Shown here piece after piece: positions 25,894 to 34,758 of a stretch of 64,000 nucleotides of DNA. Numbering within the stretch: position 1 is the stretch's first letter; every line of letters starts with the position of its first letter. The DNA is from Subtercola sp. PAMC28395 (GTDB lineage Bacteria; Actinomycetota; Actinomycetes; Actinomycetales; Microbacteriaceae), in assembly GCF_018889995.1 (NCBI RefSeq), contig NZ_CP076547.1, forward strand, positions 558,001 through 622,000, in the 5' to 3' direction. A program made the position numbers and the translations under genes. Under the pieces are notes generated by a model. That model saw only the letters and a list, made by a program, of their open reading frames with translations, had not been told where the DNA came from and searched no databases.

Positions 25894-26532
25894 TCAGGGC
25901 CCGACCATGCGCCAGACCATGGTGAGCACGCGCTCCGACCAGTCGTCTGAAACTGTGCCGACACGAATGAACTCGCCGAGCGACGACCCGAGAATGAAGT
26001 TCAGGGCGACATCGACATCAACGTCTTCCCGCAGCTCCCCTGAAGCGACGCCGGCGACGAGCAGGTTGCGCACGAGGGCGATCCAGGGCACCAGCATGCC
26101 GCGGATGAGGTCCATGAACTGCCTGTCTTGACCAGCCAGAATGGCAGAGACTCCGCCCATGCCGAGAATGTTCTCGACTCCATCGCGGGATTGCCGGATG
26201 ACCCACCGGAGCTGCTCGATGTACGCCGTGTCGGCGGGCGGAACCGGGTTGATGACCACCGACAGTATCGCCGCTTCGAGCAGGGCGTCGCGATTCTCGT
26301 ACCGCCGGTAGATCGTCGTCTTTGCGATTCCAGATGCCGCCGAGACAGCCTCGATGTTGACGGCCGCCGGCCCCTTGGTACGCAGGATGTCGAGGGTCGT
26401 CGACAGGATCAGCGCGACCGTGCCAGACTTCTGCGCACCTGGCGTCTGCACACTGGGCGTCTCTACGCCTGGTTTCGCCACGCCTGGTTTCGCCACGCCT
26501 GGTTTCGGAAGCAGCGCAGCGTCATCAGACAT
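25894..26532 (-). CDS. TetR-family transcriptional regulator
   Basis: 212 residues. HTH region ILRTKGPAAVNIEAVSAASG and IAKTTIYRRYENRDALLEAA, then a ligand-binding domain with a C-terminal TetR_C-type region (FILGSSLGEFIRVG). The N-terminus carries a repeated KPGVAKPGV segment encoded by a 15-bp tandem repeat. Start ATG at 26532. It lies 49 bp downstream of the AGPS-like gene on the same strand, so it is a candidate regulator of the lipid cluster. Confidence 0.88.
   Translation of the reverse strand: MSDDAALLPKPGVAKPGVAKPGVETPSVQTPGAQKSGTVALILSTTLDILRTKGPAAVNIEAVSAASGIAKTTIYRRYENRDALLEAAILSVVINPVPPADTAYIEQLRWVIRQSRDGVENILGMGGVSAILAGQDRQFMDLIRGMLVPWIALVRNLLVAGVASGELREDVDVDVALNFILGSSLGEFIRVGTVSDDWSERVLTMVWRMVGP
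26464..26508. repeat. 15-bp tandem repeat (3 units) inside the TetR gene
   Basis: ACGCCTGGTTTCGCC is repeated three times (third copy ends CGGAA), encoding the KPGVA units in the N-terminal tail before the HTH. Copy number is likely to vary between strains; being a multiple of three it would not break the frame. Confidence 0.75.
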
Positions 26533-26581
26533 GATGACGACTGCCCCACCGCTCGAGACCCCGGCTGCGCGAGTGCACGAC

Positions 26582-28252
26582 TCAGCGCGTCGGCAGGATC
26601 TTGCCCGGGTTGAGGTTCTCACCCGGGTCGACCGCAGTGAACATTCCCTGCACCAGGTCCGCCCCTGCCTCAGAGATATCTGCGACCGTCCACTGGGAGT
26701 GTTCGAGCCCGACGCTGTGGTGGTGCGACAGCGTCGCACCGGAGTCGATGAAGGCCTGCTGGATGGCCGACTTCACCACGTCGTACTGCGCGATCGGGTC
26801 GACCCCATCGTGAGTGAACGCGAACGTGAAGTAGAGGCAGGCTCCGGCGTGCATCGAGTGCGAGAGGTGGCACATGATCCACCCCTTCATACCGATCTCG
26901 TCATACGCCTTGTTCGCCGCGGCGAAGACGTTGTCGTACAGCGGCTTCAGCTTCGACCACGGCGCAGAGGTCTCCGATACGTCGGCCGCGGCTCCCCTGT
27001 CGAGCAGGAAGTCACGCAGGTACGGGGTGTCGAACTTCTTCTGGTCGTAGAGCGTTCCCGGGCCCTTGCCGAGGTTGATCGCACCGTGCTTCTTGAGCAC
27101 GTCTGAAACCACCGACTTCTGGTGGGCGACGTTGGCCGACGAACCCTCGTAGCCGATGAACGAGAGGCAGACCTCGTCGAGGTTCCAGCCGCGGCGCTTC
27201 AGGAACGCGAACAACGCCTTCTGAACCTGGCCGCTGATGCCGTGGCTTGCCTTTGAGGTGCTGAAAGAGAACGCGGTCTCCCTCGCATCTGACACGCGGG
27301 TGATCGAGGGCGCAGCATCGCTCTTGTTGATGTCGTGCATGGCGGCGAGCGCCGAATCCCAGTCGTGGAAGAGATAGCCGATGACCTCGCGCTTCTCAGG
27401 CACACGGTGCACCTGCACGACGGCCTCGGTGATGACGCCGAGGCGGCCCTCGCTGCCGAGGATGGCCTCACGCACGCTCGGACCTGTCGCCGAAGAGGGG
27501 ATGGGGCGCACGACCAGCAGCTTGCCGGGCTGAACGACCCGGATGCCCTTGGTGATCTCGGCGATGTCGCCGTACTTGTCGGACTGCATTCCCGACGAAC
27601 GGGTGGCAATCCAGCCGCCGAGCGTCGAGTGGGTGAAGCTGTCGGGGAAGTGCCCCATGGTCCAGCCACGGGCGTTCAGCTGCTCTTCCATATCGGGACC
27701 GAGCACGCCGGCCTGGATGGTGGCAAGCCCGGAGTACTCGTCGATCTCGAGCACGCGCGAGAGCCGGCCCATGTCGAGCGAGATCACGGGGCGTGTCTCG
27801 GTGGGCAGCGGTTCGAGGCTGCCCACGATGTTGCTGCCGCCACCGAAGGGAATGATGACGGAGTTCGTGGCCACGGCGAGGTCGACGACGCGCTGCACTG
27901 CGCTCTCGTCCGCCGGGTAGACGACGACGTCGGGAATGCGCGGCAGGATCGCTGCGCGAAGCCTGATGAGATCCCGGATGCTCTTGCCGTAGGTGTGCAC
28001 GACACGCTCGAGGTCATCGACGGTCGCGTACTCAGGCCCGACGATGAGCGTCAGGGCGTCGATCAGCTCGGCACCCGCCTGGCTCGGCGGCACGGGGACC
28101 TCGGAGAAGTCGATCGGCGGCACAGGCTCCCGCCAGACATCGATTCCGACGGCATCAACAACGAACGGTGCGAAGCCGGGCTTGTCTTCGTGGTGGAACC
28201 CCACGCCTTCAACGCCCCAACCCCACCACTTCATGTGTTTGACGTCGGTCAT
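26582..28252 (-). CDS. Alkyl-DHAP synthase-like FAD-binding oxidase
   Basis: 556-residue flavoprotein of the PCMH/vanillyl-alcohol-oxidase fold. It begins with the AGPS-type opening MKWWGWGVEGVGFHHEDKPG. The FAD site is IIPFGGGSNIVGSLEP and PDSFTHSTLGGWIATRSSGM. Near the C-terminus lies GATLSHHHSVGLEHSQW, the His-rich active-site loop of alkyldihydroxyacetonephosphate synthase, followed by DPGENLNPGKILP. AGPS swaps the acyl chain of acyl-DHAP for a fatty alcohol, forming an ether bond. Its neighbours (acyltransferases, SDR, fatty acyl reductase) are the other enzymes that pathway needs. The stop side adjoins tetR. A general FAD-linked oxidase is the alternative. Confidence 0.85.
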   Translation of the reverse strand: MTDVKHMKWWGWGVEGVGFHHEDKPGFAPFVVDAVGIDVWREPVPPIDFSEVPVPPSQAGAELIDALTLIVGPEYATVDDLERVVHTYGKSIRDLIRLRAAILPRIPDVVVYPADESAVQRVVDLAVATNSVIIPFGGGSNIVGSLEPLPTETRPVISLDMGRLSRVLEIDEYSGLATIQAGVLGPDMEEQLNARGWTMGHFPDSFTHSTLGGWIATRSSGMQSDKYGDIAEITKGIRVVQPGKLLVVRPIPSSATGPSVREAILGSEGRLGVITEAVVQVHRVPEKREVIGYLFHDWDSALAAMHDINKSDAAPSITRVSDARETAFSFSTSKASHGISGQVQKALFAFLKRRGWNLDEVCLSFIGYEGSSANVAHQKSVVSDVLKKHGAINLGKGPGTLYDQKKFDTPYLRDFLLDRGAAADVSETSAPWSKLKPLYDNVFAAANKAYDEIGMKGWIMCHLSHSMHAGACLYFTFAFTHDGVDPIAQYDVVKSAIQQAFIDSGATLSHHHSVGLEHSQWTVADISEAGADLVQGMFTAVDPGENLNPGKILPTR

Positions 28253-29022
28253 GCGGCTCCTTCGGTGGGGGTTTGCGTAGTACCCGGCGTTCCGGGGTCG
28301 TTCTGCAGGTCTGGATCGATCAGGCTGATTGGTGGTTTCGGCTGGTGCGAGACGTGAAGCTCCCGCACCGTGCGCTCGATGCGCTTGTTGAACTGGTCGA
28401 CAGTCTCACCGTCGGCGGCGATCAGTGGTTCACCGAAGGCGACTTCGACCGGTGGCCGGCCGGGCACGGGCCAGTTGCGCCCTCGCGGCATCGCCTCTGA
28501 GGCACCGATGATCGCCAGCGGCAGACACGGGATGCCGTACTTGATGCAGAGGGCCGCTGCCCCCGCTTTGAAGGGGGCGATCGTTCCGTCTTTGGAACGC
28601 GTTCCCTCGGGAAAGACCAGGAGCGGCACCCCGTGGTGCAACAGCTTGCCGGTGAGGCCGTTCGACCGGGAGGCCGCACTGCGATCGACCGGAAAGGCGT
28701 TGAAGAACAGCGCAGTGAGGCCCTTGCGCCACCACACGTCGAAGAAGTAGTCCGCAGCTGCAGCGGCCGCAAGGTAACGGGAGAGCCTGCTCGGCATTGC
28801 GCCGAGGATGAGCGGGGCATCCAGATGGCTGCTGTGATTGGCTACGACGATGTACGCGCCGTGCACATCCTTCAACTGCGAGCGACCGGTGACGTGGATT
28901 CTCACCATCGACCAGATGAGCGGTTTCAGCAGAAGGCGCTGTGCTACGAAACGAGCTCCCGCTTGGGCCCGTGAAGTGTACCTATTGCCGAACTCCACCA
29001 ACCCAGAGTACTCACAATGCAC
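28249..29022 (-). CDS. 1-acyl-glycerol-3-phosphate acyltransferase-like (PlsC) protein
   Basis: 257 residues. Motif I VVANHSSHLDAPLILG (NHxxxxD), motif III LLVFPEGTRSKDGTIAPFK, motif IV IPCLPLAIIGASEAM. A membrane-associated N-terminal helix precedes it. Start ATG at 29022; an internal start is possible because residues 1-20 are poorly conserved. Its stop overlaps the AGPS-like start by 4 nt (28249-28252), implying co-translation. In the ether-lipid model it could acylate DHAP (GNPAT role) or sn-2 of the alkyl-glycerophosphate. Confidence 0.88.
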   Translation of the reverse strand: MHCEYSGLVEFGNRYTSRAQAGARFVAQRLLLKPLIWSMVRIHVTGRSQLKDVHGAYIVVANHSSHLDAPLILGAMPSRLSRYLAAAAAADYFFDVWWRKGLTALFFNAFPVDRSAASRSNGLTGKLLHHGVPLLVFPEGTRSKDGTIAPFKAGAAALCIKYGIPCLPLAIIGASEAMPRGRNWPVPGRPPVEVAFGEPLIAADGETVDQFNKRIERTVRELHVSHQPKPPISLIDPDLQNDPGTPGTTQTPTEGAA

Positions 29023-29079
29023 CGCGAACCGAAACGCACACCGTAGCGATACTATTTACGAGGGCCGAACGGGCCCCTG

Positions 29080-29850
29080 TCAGTGCGCGCGACTGGACGA
29101 AATGCGGCCCGAGATCCACCGGATTCCGTTTCGCGGGGCGTGCCTGGCGACGAACATGAGCGCCGAGTACCGCTTGGAAGGGATGGAGATGACCTTGCCA
29201 CTGGCGGCATCAGCAAGACCGTCTTCGACCATTCCGTCGAGATCGATCCAGAGGAACTCCGGTATCGACGACTTGCGAATGCCCGCGCGATCGTGAAAGT
29301 CGGTGTGAACCCAGCCGGGGCAGAGCGCAGTCACCTGCACCCCACTGCCCTTCAATTCCACCGCGAGACCCTCGCTGTAGATGCGCACCCACGCTTTGAT
29401 CGCGGAGTAGCTGCCCATCGTGATGAAGCCCGCCGCACTCGAGATGTTGATGATCGTGCCTGAGCCGCGCGCCTTCATGGTTCGGCCTGCCACCGCACCC
29501 AGCATGAGTACCGCGCGGCACATCACGTCGAAGGCGTGCTCGTGCGGCGTCGTGTCTTCAGCCAGCAGCGAGGTGTGCACCCCGAAGCCTGCGTTGTTCA
29601 CGAGAGTGTCGATCGGGTCGTCTGTGCGCGCCAGGATCTCACCGATGCGAACAACGTCGTCGCGCACCGCGAGGTCGGCAGAGACAGTCTCGACGTTCAC
29701 CCCGAACTCCAGCCGCAGCGCTGCCGCCGCCCGGTCAAGCTTCTCTGTGTCGCGCGCGACCAGAACAAGATTCTCACCCCTGGTCGCCAGCGCCCGGGCG
29801 AACGAAGCTCCGATGCCCGAGCTGCCGCCAGTGATCAATGCGGTTCCCAT
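29080..29850 (-). CDS. SDR-family oxidoreductase
   Basis: 256 residues. Rossmann motif ITGGSSGIGASFARALATRG, NNAGFGVHT, catalytic Ser in INISSAAGF and YSAIK (YxxxK). The long C-terminal helix (GMVEDGLADAASGKVISIPS) and length fit the 17-beta-HSD12/DltE-like branch. Start ATG at 29850. By position it would reduce a keto lipid; in the ether-lipid model that is alkyl-DHAP to 1-alkyl-glycerol-3-phosphate. Downstream of it on the same strand come plsC, the AGPS-like gene and tetR. Confidence 0.88.
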   Translation of the reverse strand: MGTALITGGSSGIGASFARALATRGENLVLVARDTEKLDRAAAALRLEFGVNVETVSADLAVRDDVVRIGEILARTDDPIDTLVNNAGFGVHTSLLAEDTTPHEHAFDVMCRAVLMLGAVAGRTMKARGSGTIINISSAAGFITMGSYSAIKAWVRIYSEGLAVELKGSGVQVTALCPGWVHTDFHDRAGIRKSSIPEFLWIDLDGMVEDGLADAASGKVISIPSKRYSALMFVARHAPRNGIRWISGRISSSRAH

Positions 29851-29949
29851 GGCAAACACCCTACGACACGGCAACGAACGACAGTTGCGAATACGCCCCT
29901 TCGCCGACGGTTCCACCGAACCGCGACGCCCACAGCACGGGAGTACCCC

Positions 29950-30825
29950 ATGACCGAGAACACCGGCGACTTCGACATTCGCCAGTACACGCGCACCGCG
30001 GCGGGAAGCCACGAGGCGACTCTGCCGCTGGAGGCGTTTGCCGAGCATCCACTCGGCGCCCAGTCGCTGCGTGCCATCGCGTACCTGCGCGACCTCGAGA
30101 ATTTCACGATGCACCACATGCGTGACGTGCTCGTGACCCCCTCGCACAAAGATGCTCGCCTGACCGCCTTTCTGGCCACCTGGGCGTTCGAGAAGTACTG
30201 GATCGCCGACGCCTTCGACCGGATCCTGGCTGTGCACGACAACTTCGTACCCGCCACGAATCGCGCGAGGCTCACGGTCGTGCGCTTCGGCCGCGAGTTC
30301 GTCGACCGGGTCTCGCCGATCGTCAACGCTGTGAGGTCCAACCTCATCGGCGAAGACTTCATCTCGATCCACGTGACCCACGGCTACATCGACGAACTCG
30401 TGAGCCGGGTGTCTTACGCAGAGATCGTCAGACGGGAACCGAACGCTGCGCTGGCCGAGGTTCTGAACGGTTTTCAGGTGCTGCGAAATCGCCACTTGCA
30501 CTTCTTTGAAGGCGAAACCCTTCGCAGACTGGAAGAATCGGCCCAGGCCCGAAAGCTGACACGGTCGTCCCTGAAGCACTCGTGGGCGCCGACGGGTACG
30601 AGCGAGCAACCAACCCAGGAGACGCGATTCATGATGAGCTACCTGTTCAGCGGCCCGGGCGGGCAGGCTGACATCGAAGCGATCGACGACGCCGTCGACC
30701 AGCTTCCCGGGCTTCGCGGCCTCACTATCGCGCGCAAGGCTGCCCACCGTTTCGGGGTGAACGTCGGTTCTCGGCTGGCGGCTGGGCTGCCCACCTCCGG
30801 CGGCGCGACGGGAGTGACCACGTGA
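29950..30825 (+). CDS. Ferritin-like helical protein, paralogue lacking part of the di-iron ligands
   Basis: 291 residues. It aligns along its length with the gene at 35627: both have MRD(V/M)LVTPSH(K/R)DA after helix 1. Where the 35627 protein has EEFWHGE and QEARH, this one has EKYWIAD (about residue 79) and LRNRH (about residue 177): the His of the first ExxH and the Glu of the second are gone. So it is probably a non-catalytic or metal-poor partner subunit. Start ATG at 29950, 99 bp from the divergent SDR; this gap must hold both promoters of the cluster. GTGA overlap couples it to the next gene. Confidence 0.8.
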   Translation: MTENTGDFDIRQYTRTAAGSHEATLPLEAFAEHPLGAQSLRAIAYLRDLENFTMHHMRDVLVTPSHKDARLTAFLATWAFEKYWIADAFDRILAVHDNFVPATNRARLTVVRFGREFVDRVSPIVNAVRSNLIGEDFISIHVTHGYIDELVSRVSYAEIVRREPNAALAEVLNGFQVLRNRHLHFFEGETLRRLEESAQARKLTRSSLKHSWAPTGTSEQPTQETRFMMSYLFSGPGGQADIEAIDDAVDQLPGLRGLTIARKAAHRFGVNVGSRLAAGLPTSGGATGVTT

Positions 30826-33224
30826 GCAACAGCGAGAAGTCCACACCGGATGCTGTGGTGAACCCAGGCCCAGACGCAGAGGTGTTCGCACCCCTCGAAG
30901 GCCAGCACATCATGCTCACCGGCGCCACCGGATTTGTCGGCCAGGCCCTGCTCGAGAAGCTGCTGAGCGACTATCCGACCACCCGCATGACGCTACTCAT
31001 CCGGCCGAAGGGCTCGCTGACCGGCGAGGCGCGACTCACAAGCCTGCTGCGCAAACCCGTCTTCTCGAAGTGGCGTGAACGGGTCGGCGCCGACGAGGTC
31101 GACCGCGCGATGCGCGAGCGAATCACGGTGGTGGAGTCGAGCATGGGCTCCGTCGCCGCCATGCCCGCCGACCTCGACGTTCTGATCCACAGCGCCTCGA
31201 CCGTGTCGTTCGACCCGCCCATCGACGAAGCCTTCAAGACCAACGTCGGCGGCGCGGTCGGGCTCTACGAGGCCCTGCTGCGCACCGGCTCCGACCCGCA
31301 CGTCGTTCACGTCTCGACGGCCTACGTCGGCGGCATCCGCAAGGGCACCGCCGTCGAAGAGTCTCTGAAGCACACCGTCGACTGGCGTGCGGAGATGGAT
31401 GCTGCGGTCGCCGCCCGCGCGCAGGTCGAGGCCTCCTCCCGCCGCCCAGAGGTACTGAGAAAGCTCATCGCCGCAGCACGAAGTGAGGTGGGCAAGGTCG
31501 GCCCACAGGCCATCGCCGCGGCAGCAGAACAAGGTCGCGTCGAATGGGTCACGAAGCGCTTGGTCGACTACGGCCGCACCCGCGCGCAGAGCCTGGGCTG
31601 GGCCGACGTATACGCGCTGACCAAGTCGATGAGCGAGCGAGTCGCCGAACAGTTGTGGGCCGGTAACGGGCACCGCCTGTCGGTCGTTCGCCCCGCCATC
31701 ATCGAGAGCGCGTTGAACCACCCCTTCCCCGGCTGGATCGACGGCTTCAAGGTCGCCGACCCGTTGATCATCGCATACGGGCGCGGGCTGCTGCCGGAGT
31801 TCCCCGGCCTGCCAGACAGCATTCTCGACATCATCCCCGTTGACATCGTGGTCAACGCCACCCTCGCCGTCGCCGCGAACCCGCCCGCCGTCGAAGAGCC
31901 GAAGTACTACCACCTCAGTTCGGGCGGGCGAAACCCGCTCACCATGCGTGACATCTACGAGAACGTACTGACCTACTTCAGGGCCAACCCGATTCCGGAT
32001 GACCAGCGGGGCCACATCAGAGCCCCCCTCTGGTCGTTCCCCGGCGCCAAGGCGATCGCCAGGGCCCTGCGTTTCGGCGAGCGCACGAACAGCTACGCCC
32101 GCAAGACCCTCCTGCGCCTGCCGTCGTCGAGCGTCACGCGCGACTGGATGCGCAGCGTCTCATCCAGGCAGACCGATCTCGAACTGCTGCGCGCCTACTC
32201 CGACCTGTACCAGAACTACACCCAGGCCGAGATCATCTACGACGACAGCCGAACCGCAGCTCTGAACGAGCAGCTGCCTCTCTCCGAGCGGGCGAAGTTC
32301 GGTTTCAATTCGCAGTTGATCGACTGGGATCACTACCTTCAACAGGTGCACTTCCCGGCCGTGACCACACTGATGCGCACCTTCAGCTCTCGTCCCCGCC
32401 CCAAGGCGCAGGTCGAGAAACCGCTGCCGCACAACCCCGACGCCGTTGCGGTCTTCGACCTCGAAGGCACCGTGCTGGCGACCAACATCATCGAGCAGTA
32501 CCTCTGGGTGAGACTCGCCAGCCTCGACAAGTCGAAGTGGCCGGCTGAACTTGCCAACCTCTTCGGCTCCCTGCCCCGCTACATCGCGACCGACCGGCGC
32601 GACCGGGGCGAGTTCCTCCGCACCTTCCTCCGGCGCTACGAAGGCGTCGACGAGGCCGCGCTCCGCGAACTCATCCGCGACTCGGTGGGCGACGTTCTGC
32701 TGCAGCGCATCCGGCCCGAAGCGGTCAGGCAGATTCGCAAGCACCGCGAGGCCGGCCACCGCACGGTTCTCGTGACCGGTACGATCGACGTCTTCACCTC
32801 GCCGTTCGTCTCGCTGTTCGACGAAGTCGTCGCGAGCTCGATGCACTCGCAGAACGGCATCTGGACGGGCTACCTTTCGAAGCCTCCGCTCGTCGACGAA
32901 GCGAGGGCGGCCTGGCTCCGCATCTATGCCGAGCGCGAGGGAATCGACCTGTCGAAGTCCTATGCCTACGGCGACAGCCACGCCGACCGCGCCTGGCTCG
33001 AACTCGTCGGAAACCCGCAGGCGGTCAACCCCGATGCGGCGCTCTACCAGCACGCAACGGTCAAGCACTGGCGCATCCACCAGTGGACCGACAACAAGAT
33101 CTCGCCCATCGACACGATCGCCGAACTCCTGCGACCAGCTCCTCCTGTGACGGTCGCCGAGGCGAACCGCCCGCAACACGAACTTTCCACCGCACCCAGC
33201 CTGAAAGAGATCTTCCATGAGTAG
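30822..33224 (+). CDS. Fatty acyl-CoA reductase fused to HAD-IB phosphatase
   Basis: 800 residues, two enzymes in one chain. Residues about 28-420 form a male-sterility-type (NAD_binding_4) SDR: MLTGATGFVGQALLEKLLSD, IHSASTVSFDPP, VHVSTAYVGG and the catalytic VYALTKSMSERV (YxxxK, about residue 263), as in fatty acyl reductases that make fatty alcohols. Residues about 540-770 form a HAD-IB domain: VAVFDLEGTVLATN (motif I, with DxE in place of DxD), VLVTGTIDVFTSPF (motif II), YGDSHADRAWLELVG (motif IV). The HAD partner may dephosphorylate a lipid phosphate. GTG start; it overlaps both neighbouring genes. Fatty alcohol is the second substrate of AGPS, which supports the pathway idea. Confidence 0.85.
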   Translation: MSNSEKSTPDAVVNPGPDAEVFAPLEGQHIMLTGATGFVGQALLEKLLSDYPTTRMTLLIRPKGSLTGEARLTSLLRKPVFSKWRERVGADEVDRAMRERITVVESSMGSVAAMPADLDVLIHSASTVSFDPPIDEAFKTNVGGAVGLYEALLRTGSDPHVVHVSTAYVGGIRKGTAVEESLKHTVDWRAEMDAAVAARAQVEASSRRPEVLRKLIAAARSEVGKVGPQAIAAAAEQGRVEWVTKRLVDYGRTRAQSLGWADVYALTKSMSERVAEQLWAGNGHRLSVVRPAIIESALNHPFPGWIDGFKVADPLIIAYGRGLLPEFPGLPDSILDIIPVDIVVNATLAVAANPPAVEEPKYYHLSSGGRNPLTMRDIYENVLTYFRANPIPDDQRGHIRAPLWSFPGAKAIARALRFGERTNSYARKTLLRLPSSSVTRDWMRSVSSRQTDLELLRAYSDLYQNYTQAEIIYDDSRTAALNEQLPLSERAKFGFNSQLIDWDHYLQQVHFPAVTTLMRTFSSRPRPKAQVEKPLPHNPDAVAVFDLEGTVLATNIIEQYLWVRLASLDKSKWPAELANLFGSLPRYIATDRRDRGEFLRTFLRRYEGVDEAALRELIRDSVGDVLLQRIRPEAVRQIRKHREAGHRTVLVTGTIDVFTSPFVSLFDEVVASSMHSQNGIWTGYLSKPPLVDEARAAWLRIYAEREGIDLSKSYAYGDSHADRAWLELVGNPQAVNPDAALYQHATVKHWRIHQWTDNKISPIDTIAELLRPAPPVTVAEANRPQHELSTAPSLKEIFHE

Positions 33225-34758
33225 ACCAGGATTCGTTCTGAGCGTCGACGCGCAGACCCCTCCACTCGTCGTCTTCCAGGGCGAGAAAGTGCTGCTGGAG
33301 CGGCTGCCCGCCGGTGCCAGTGTGCTGTACCCGCCTGACGCGCTCCCGGGCATCCGCTCAGTCGAAGCGCAGATCGACCGCGCACTCGCCAAGCCTGTCG
33401 ACAGCGAACCGCTGGCTGCATTGCTTCACCCCGAGACCCGCGTGACGATCGTCTTCGACGACCTTTCGCAGCCGCTCACCGCACGCACTGCACCGGATGT
33501 TCGGCAGCGCGTCATCGAACGAGTGCTCGAGCTTGCCGCTGTGGCCGGCGTCGACGACGTCGAACTCATCGCGGCAACCGGGCTTCGGCGCCGCCTGACC
33601 GCGCAGGACCTGCGCGCAGTGCTCGGTGACCGCGTGTTCGCCTCGTTCTCACCCGACAGGCTGCGCAGCCACGACAGCGAAGCCACGAACGATCTCGTGG
33701 AGGTGGGCCGCACCGCCGACGGCACCCCGATCGAGATCAATTCCCGCGTCGTTTCGAGTGACCTGGTCATCTCGGTTCGCCTGGCCAGCGCCGTGGGCAA
33801 CGAGGGCGCACCTGCCGTCGTCACGAAGCTGGCCAGCGCTGCGACCGCGCGCGCCCTCAACTCCCCTCTCGCGGTGGCTCCGGGCTCTGCCGATGCCTAC
33901 GGCGCTCTCGTCGACCAGATCGGTGACACGGCCAAGGTCTTCACGATCGACGTCACGCTCTCACCTGAGCCGACCGGCCCCGGTACCGCGTTTCTCAGCA
34001 AGCGCGAACGCGAATGGAGCCTCACCGACAGGGCGCTCTCTACAGGACTCCAGGCTGCGACCCGTCTGCTTCCCTCTCGCAAACGTGTGGGGCTGAGCCA
34101 GATCTCGGGCATCGGGTTCGGCGTGACCTCGGTGGTTGCCGGGCGACCGAGCTCCGTGCATCCCCTCACCGAAGCCTTCCTGACTCAGCAGCAGGTCGGC
34201 CAGGTCGCCGCGCCCGCCGACGTCGCGCTCTTCGGAATCCCGAACCCCGGAGGAATCGGCACCACGCTGAACCCGGTGACGGCGGCTGCCCTCGGCCTCG
34301 GCCAGGTCTTCAACGGCTCGACCTCGGCGCCTGTGGTGCGCAAGGGCGGCACGGCGATCTTCTACCACCCGCTGGCGAACTGGTTCCACCCGCTGTACCA
34401 CCCTGCCTACGTCGATTTCTTCGCCGAAGCGCTCGCCACGACGACCGATTCCGGCCGGCTCTCAGCCGAATTCGAGGGCAAGTTCGCCTCAGACCCGTGG
34501 TACCGGCACCTGTACCAGACGAGTTTCGCGCACCACGCGCTGCACCCGTTCCACGCCTGGTACTCGGCGGCCCCGGCCATCGAGCACCTCGGTGACGTGA
34601 TATTCGTCGGCGGCAACCTCGAGTCGACCAGGCGCATGGGGTTCAAAGCAGCGACGACCCTGAACGACGCACTGGAGATGGCGAGCGACAGCGTCGGGCT
34701 CTCCCCGTCGATCACGTACGTCCACGGGGCACCGGTGAGCATCTCCGAGGTCAGCTGA
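33217..34758 (+). CDS. LarA-like (lactate racemase N-terminal domain) protein
   Basis: 513 residues. The LarA/DUF2088 fold is seen in RVTIVFDDLSQPLTARTAPD, then VELIAATGLRRRLTAQDLRA where LarA has ATGTHR: the catalytic His is replaced by Arg (about residue 121). SHDSEATNDLVEVG and GTPIEINSRVVSSDLVISV follow as in the family. The nickel-pincer cofactor chemistry is therefore doubtful. In this cluster it might bind a lipid or alcohol, but no function can be assigned. The ATG lies inside the end of the reductase gene (8-nt overlap) and its stop touches the next ATG. Confidence 0.75.
   Translation: MSRPGFVLSVDAQTPPLVVFQGEKVLLERLPAGASVLYPPDALPGIRSVEAQIDRALAKPVDSEPLAALLHPETRVTIVFDDLSQPLTARTAPDVRQRVIERVLELAAVAGVDDVELIAATGLRRRLTAQDLRAVLGDRVFASFSPDRLRSHDSEATNDLVEVGRTADGTPIEINSRVVSSDLVISVRLASAVGNEGAPAVVTKLASAATARALNSPLAVAPGSADAYGALVDQIGDTAKVFTIDVTLSPEPTGPGTAFLSKREREWSLTDRALSTGLQAATRLLPSRKRVGLSQISGIGFGVTSVVAGRPSSVHPLTEAFLTQQQVGQVAAPADVALFGIPNPGGIGTTLNPVTAAALGLGQVFNGSTSAPVVRKGGTAIFYHPLANWFHPLYHPAYVDFFAEALATTTDSGRLSAEFEGKFASDPWYRHLYQTSFAHHALHPFHAWYSAAPAIEHLGDVIFVGGNLESTRRMGFKAATTLNDALEMASDSVGLSPSITYVHGAPVSISEVS

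Noticed and set aside
32160..33392. 410-codon minus-strand frame opposite the HAD domain
   Set aside because: No motif; the sense strand encodes clear HAD motifs.
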